A stretch of 64,000 bases of DNA. It comes from Acuticoccus sp. MNP-M23. GTDB taxonomy: Bacteria > Pseudomonadota > Alphaproteobacteria > Rhizobiales > Amorphaceae. Both the position numbers and the translations under genes were made by a program. Each line of letters opens with the position of its first letter. Position 1 is the stretch's first letter. Under the pieces are notes generated by a model. That model made no database searches, was not told the origin of the DNA, and saw only the letters and a list, made by a program, of their open reading frames with translations. The stretch is from NCBI RefSeq assembly GCF_031195445.1, contig NZ_CP133480.1, forward strand, positions 1,846,001 to 1,910,000, in the 5' to 3' direction. Shown here in pieces: positions 62,249 through 64,000 of this stretch.

Positions 62249-63573
62249 TGCATCGCTCCTTGCAAAACGTGCGAGACGCGTTCGCCGAAGACGCCACGCC
62301 CAGTGTGAAGGTGAAAGACGGACCAGGCCTCGGCCTTGGGCACAACCACGCGTACAACCGGAATGCCGACTTCCGGGCGAGTCAGGTCGAAGGCCACGGC
62401 TTGATTCAGCCCATAATCCGGCATCCTGTCCAGGATCAAACGGATATCGTCATCGATGGACGCGTTCTGCACCGATGGCACGTCGTCAAAGTCGATGAAA
62501 TCCGTGCCGCCATAGAGCTCGTCTGCGTCGTATGGCGCGCGCGGTTTGATGATCTCGGGCAGGTCCTCGCGCCCGCCTTGAATACAGGCGATGCGGCTTT
62601 GGGCGGCTTCGGTGATGGCCCGGTTGAGAGCGATCCGCGCGTCGGGATGGGTGCCACAACCGCCATGGGCATTGGGAATGCCGGAGGCCGTCGGCTCCAC
62701 GATCGTGCAATCAATGGTTGCCAACCCTGCGGTCGAGGTCAGGTTGCGCACATAGATGCTCAGGCCCGCGCGCTTCAGCCGACCTACCAGCAACGCCGCC
62801 CGTCGCGGCAGCCCCTCCAGCCGGATTTGGGCATGCTCGGCGTTTTGAAGTGCCGATGGCGGGCTGCTGATACCGATGCTTTCCAGCAGATCCCCAATGG
62901 CTGGCGCCACCTGTGACCGCGCAAGCGATATTGCCAGGGCATCGCGTTCGATCACTTCGCACAGCGCGTGGCACAGCGCTTCCGTCAGCGTGTTGCCCGA
63001 GGCCAGTCCGTTGGTACTCGCGTAAAACAGCGCGGGGACATCTGTCGGCGTGTAAGGGCAGACCACCGCGTTCAATGGTGCCGCTGTGGCGCGTTGGCCA
63101 ATCAGGTCATAGCCGTGCACCCATTCGACAGGCGTTTGATCGTCGAACGCGCAGGCATTGGGCACGACGATTTCGGCCAGCTTGGTGAGCGGCGTTGTCT
63201 CGGCCAGTTCCGCCTGTGAGGCGTGGGTGACTGGATAATCGCAATGCTCCCCTGCCTGCCGCTCCACCGCTTCCATCAGCGCCCCAGCCAGAGCGTCCAG
63301 CCGCGTGGTCCCCTTGCCGTTATAATAGGAAATGCCAGGCCCCAGGTCGCGGGGCCGCACCGTCATGAAGTTGGGAATGCCAACGTAATCCAGGCCCGTA
63401 ACCTCGGCGACCTGGGTAACGCCGACACGCTCGATCAGCCGCTTTGCGCGCCGTACGGTTGCGGAGGGTGGCACGCATCGTGCGACCGCTTTGGTCGAAT
63501 ATTTTGGTGTTAGCTTAAGCTGCCAGTACTGGGAGGTTGTTCTACGATCTACCCTGTCAATCAACGAGCGCAC
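62245..63573 (-). CDS. YcaO-domain ATP-dependent peptide cyclodehydratase/thioamidase
   Basis: A 442-aa YcaO protein with a GTG start at 63573. The ATP/Mg-binding Glu pairs are E101/E104 (GALMEAVERQAGE) and E206/E209 followed by R210 (ALCEVIERDA). The C-terminus (VLQGAMQ) lacks the PxPxP of azoline-forming YcaO proteins. The enzyme activates a peptide backbone amide by phosphorylation. No E1-like or ocin-ThiF partner is nearby, and TfuA is, so thioamide formation is the leading inference. It is the first gene of the four-gene operon YcaO, radical SAM, TfuA, precursor. Confidence 0.93.
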   Translation of the reverse strand: MRSLIDRVDRRTTSQYWQLKLTPKYSTKAVARCVPPSATVRRAKRLIERVGVTQVAEVTGLDYVGIPNFMTVRPRDLGPGISYYNGKGTTRLDALAGALMEAVERQAGEHCDYPVTHASQAELAETTPLTKLAEIVVPNACAFDDQTPVEWVHGYDLIGQRATAAPLNAVVCPYTPTDVPALFYASTNGLASGNTLTEALCHALCEVIERDALAISLARSQVAPAIGDLLESIGISSPPSALQNAEHAQIRLEGLPRRAALLVGRLKRAGLSIYVRNLTSTAGLATIDCTIVEPTASGIPNAHGGCGTHPDARIALNRAITEAAQSRIACIQGGREDLPEIIKPRAPYDADELYGGTDFIDFDDVPSVQNASIDDDIRLILDRMPDYGLNQAVAFDLTRPEVGIPVVRVVVPKAEAWSVFHLHTGRGVFGERVSHVLQGAMQ

Positions 63574-63628
63574 ACCCCAAATGTTTCAGATGCCATTCGA
63601 TCGCTAAAATTGACTGGTTAAGCCTAGG

Positions 63629-63662
63629 GAGGCAAATGCTATTACAAAATGGTATCTGCCTC
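63629..63662. repeat. Imperfect inverted repeat upstream of the YcaO operon
   Basis: GAGGCAAATGCTATT is mirrored by AATGGTATCTGCCTC with 12 of 15 paired positions, followed on the plus strand by TTTTAATTTT. It lies in the AT-rich 290-bp region before the YcaO start. It could be an operator for that operon or a weak plus-strand terminator. Confidence 0.4.
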
Positions 63663-63865
63663 TTTTAATTTTCTCGCTCATAGATTGAACTATGCCTCAA
63701 TTTGAAGGGTCGATCATAGTCAAGAAAGCTAGCAAAAAAGATAACCTGAATTCTTATACGATTGGCCTTGGCAATCAACCGGAGACAATCCGAAGGATAA
63801 AACACGGGAGGACGAATTTCAACTCGCCTTACCCCCTGTCTGTTGGGGGCAACTGCGCTGTTGGC

Positions 63866-64000
63866 TCATGCGGCGAGGTGCGTACCGGAGGGCAGCATCG
63901 CGTTGAGGATGACGAGGAGCTGAGGGTTGGGACGTGTCGTGAAGCGGTGAGCGCGGCGATGTAGAGCGCCTCGCGGACCTTGCGGTGTCCACCCCAGATT
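63866..64000 (-). pseudogene. IS110-family transposase C-terminal remnant
   Basis: Reading from the right window edge on the minus strand gives IWGGHRKVREALYIAALTAS followed by RH. This is the conserved transposase_20 C-terminal block of IS110/IS116/IS902 elements. The usual 25-30 residues after it (a KAFRQRLLDAGKPPKVALTA-like stretch) are missing; the family's end, LLVILNAMLPSGTHLAA with stop at 63866-63868, appears in another frame. The copy therefore carries an internal deletion with frameshift. The rest of the gene, if present, is outside the window. Confidence 0.78.

Larger units (their letters stand above)
37868..64000. mobile_element. Probable integrative genomic island, left end at tRNA-Ser
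   Basis: The stretch from the tRNA-Ser 3' end to the window end holds a tyrosine integrase, an IS3 end remnant, a giant-protein/protease cassette, two nested IS3 elements, a RiPP-type operon and an IS110 remnant; none is core metabolism. I looked for a second copy of the tRNA 3' end (a GGTTCGAATCCCTCTCC-type repeat) as the right attachment site and did not see one, so the right boundary is beyond the window or lost. That the protease cassette and RiPP operon belong to one island is inference. Confidence 0.65.

Noticed and set aside
63692-63964. A 90-codon plus-strand frame starting MPQFEGSIIVKKASKK, possibly a small peptide gene next to the RiPP operon.
   Set aside because: It has no ribosome-binding site, and its second half is antisense to the IS110 remnant; the first 47 residues alone match nothing I know.
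37868-64000. CRISPR array, toxin-antitoxin pair or restriction system in the island.
   Set aside because: No regularly spaced repeats, cas genes, methylase or nuclease motifs are visible.

Overview
The window looks like a chromosomal segment of a GC-rich alphaproteobacterium, probably of the order Hyphomicrobiales (Rhizobiales). This rests on gene content: an alphaproteobacterial-type DksA with a single zinc-site Cys, a YcjX/TIGR01620 pair, a class I lysyl-tRNA synthetase, ApaG, a CckA-like sensor kinase and SdhC/D with alphaproteobacterial signatures. The genus cannot be fixed from the sequence alone.

Region 1 (1-19.4 kb) is core and housekeeping DNA. It holds a CckA-like kinase (cut by the window edge), dksA, a small TUDOR-like protein, a MoxR ATPase / SixA phosphatase / class II aldolase run, a DUF3754 protein, a VWA protein, TIGR01620-YcjX, a lipid-kinase-like protein, a metallophosphoesterase, sdhA, a chemoreceptor, sdhC-sdhD, two L,D-transpeptidases, and the phosphonate-related genes phnM and DUF1045. 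The succinate dehydrogenase genes are split by the chemoreceptor, and sdhB is not in the window.

Region 2 (19.5-37.6 kb) is metabolic. It opens with a microbial-rhodopsin-like membrane protein in which Arg replaces the retinal-binding Lys. Next is a purine block: ABC substrate-binding protein and permease, hydroxyisourate hydrolase, xanthine dehydrogenase xdhABC, and a guanine deaminase that looks C-terminally truncated. A LysR regulator diverges from a glycine-betaine-type demethylation block (Rieske oxygenase, its reductase, and an OYE-type dimethylglycine dehydrogenase). A CDP-alcohol phosphotransferase, apaG, a TerB-like protein and lysS follow.

Region 3 (37.8 kb to the window end) looks like an integrative genomic island. 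It starts at a tRNA-Ser(GGA) followed by a P4-type tyrosine integrase, whose C-terminus runs into the 51-bp left end of an IS3-type element. The island carries an unusual same-strand cassette of about 17.5 kb: a subtilisin-like protease, a membrane protein, an OmpA-domain protein, an intact 3357-residue protein of unknown function, a secreted aspzincin (M35) metalloprotease, and a small secreted protein related to the N-terminal domain of that protease. An IS3 element truncated by a second IS3 element comes next. Then, on the minus strand, there is a compact four-gene RiPP-type operon (YcaO, radical SAM protein, TfuA, and an NHLP/Nif11-like precursor peptide). The window ends in an IS110 transposase remnant.

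The parts most likely to be undescribed are the YcaO/TfuA/radical-SAM operon with its unusual precursor, the giant-protein/protease cassette, and the lysine-less rhodopsin homologue.
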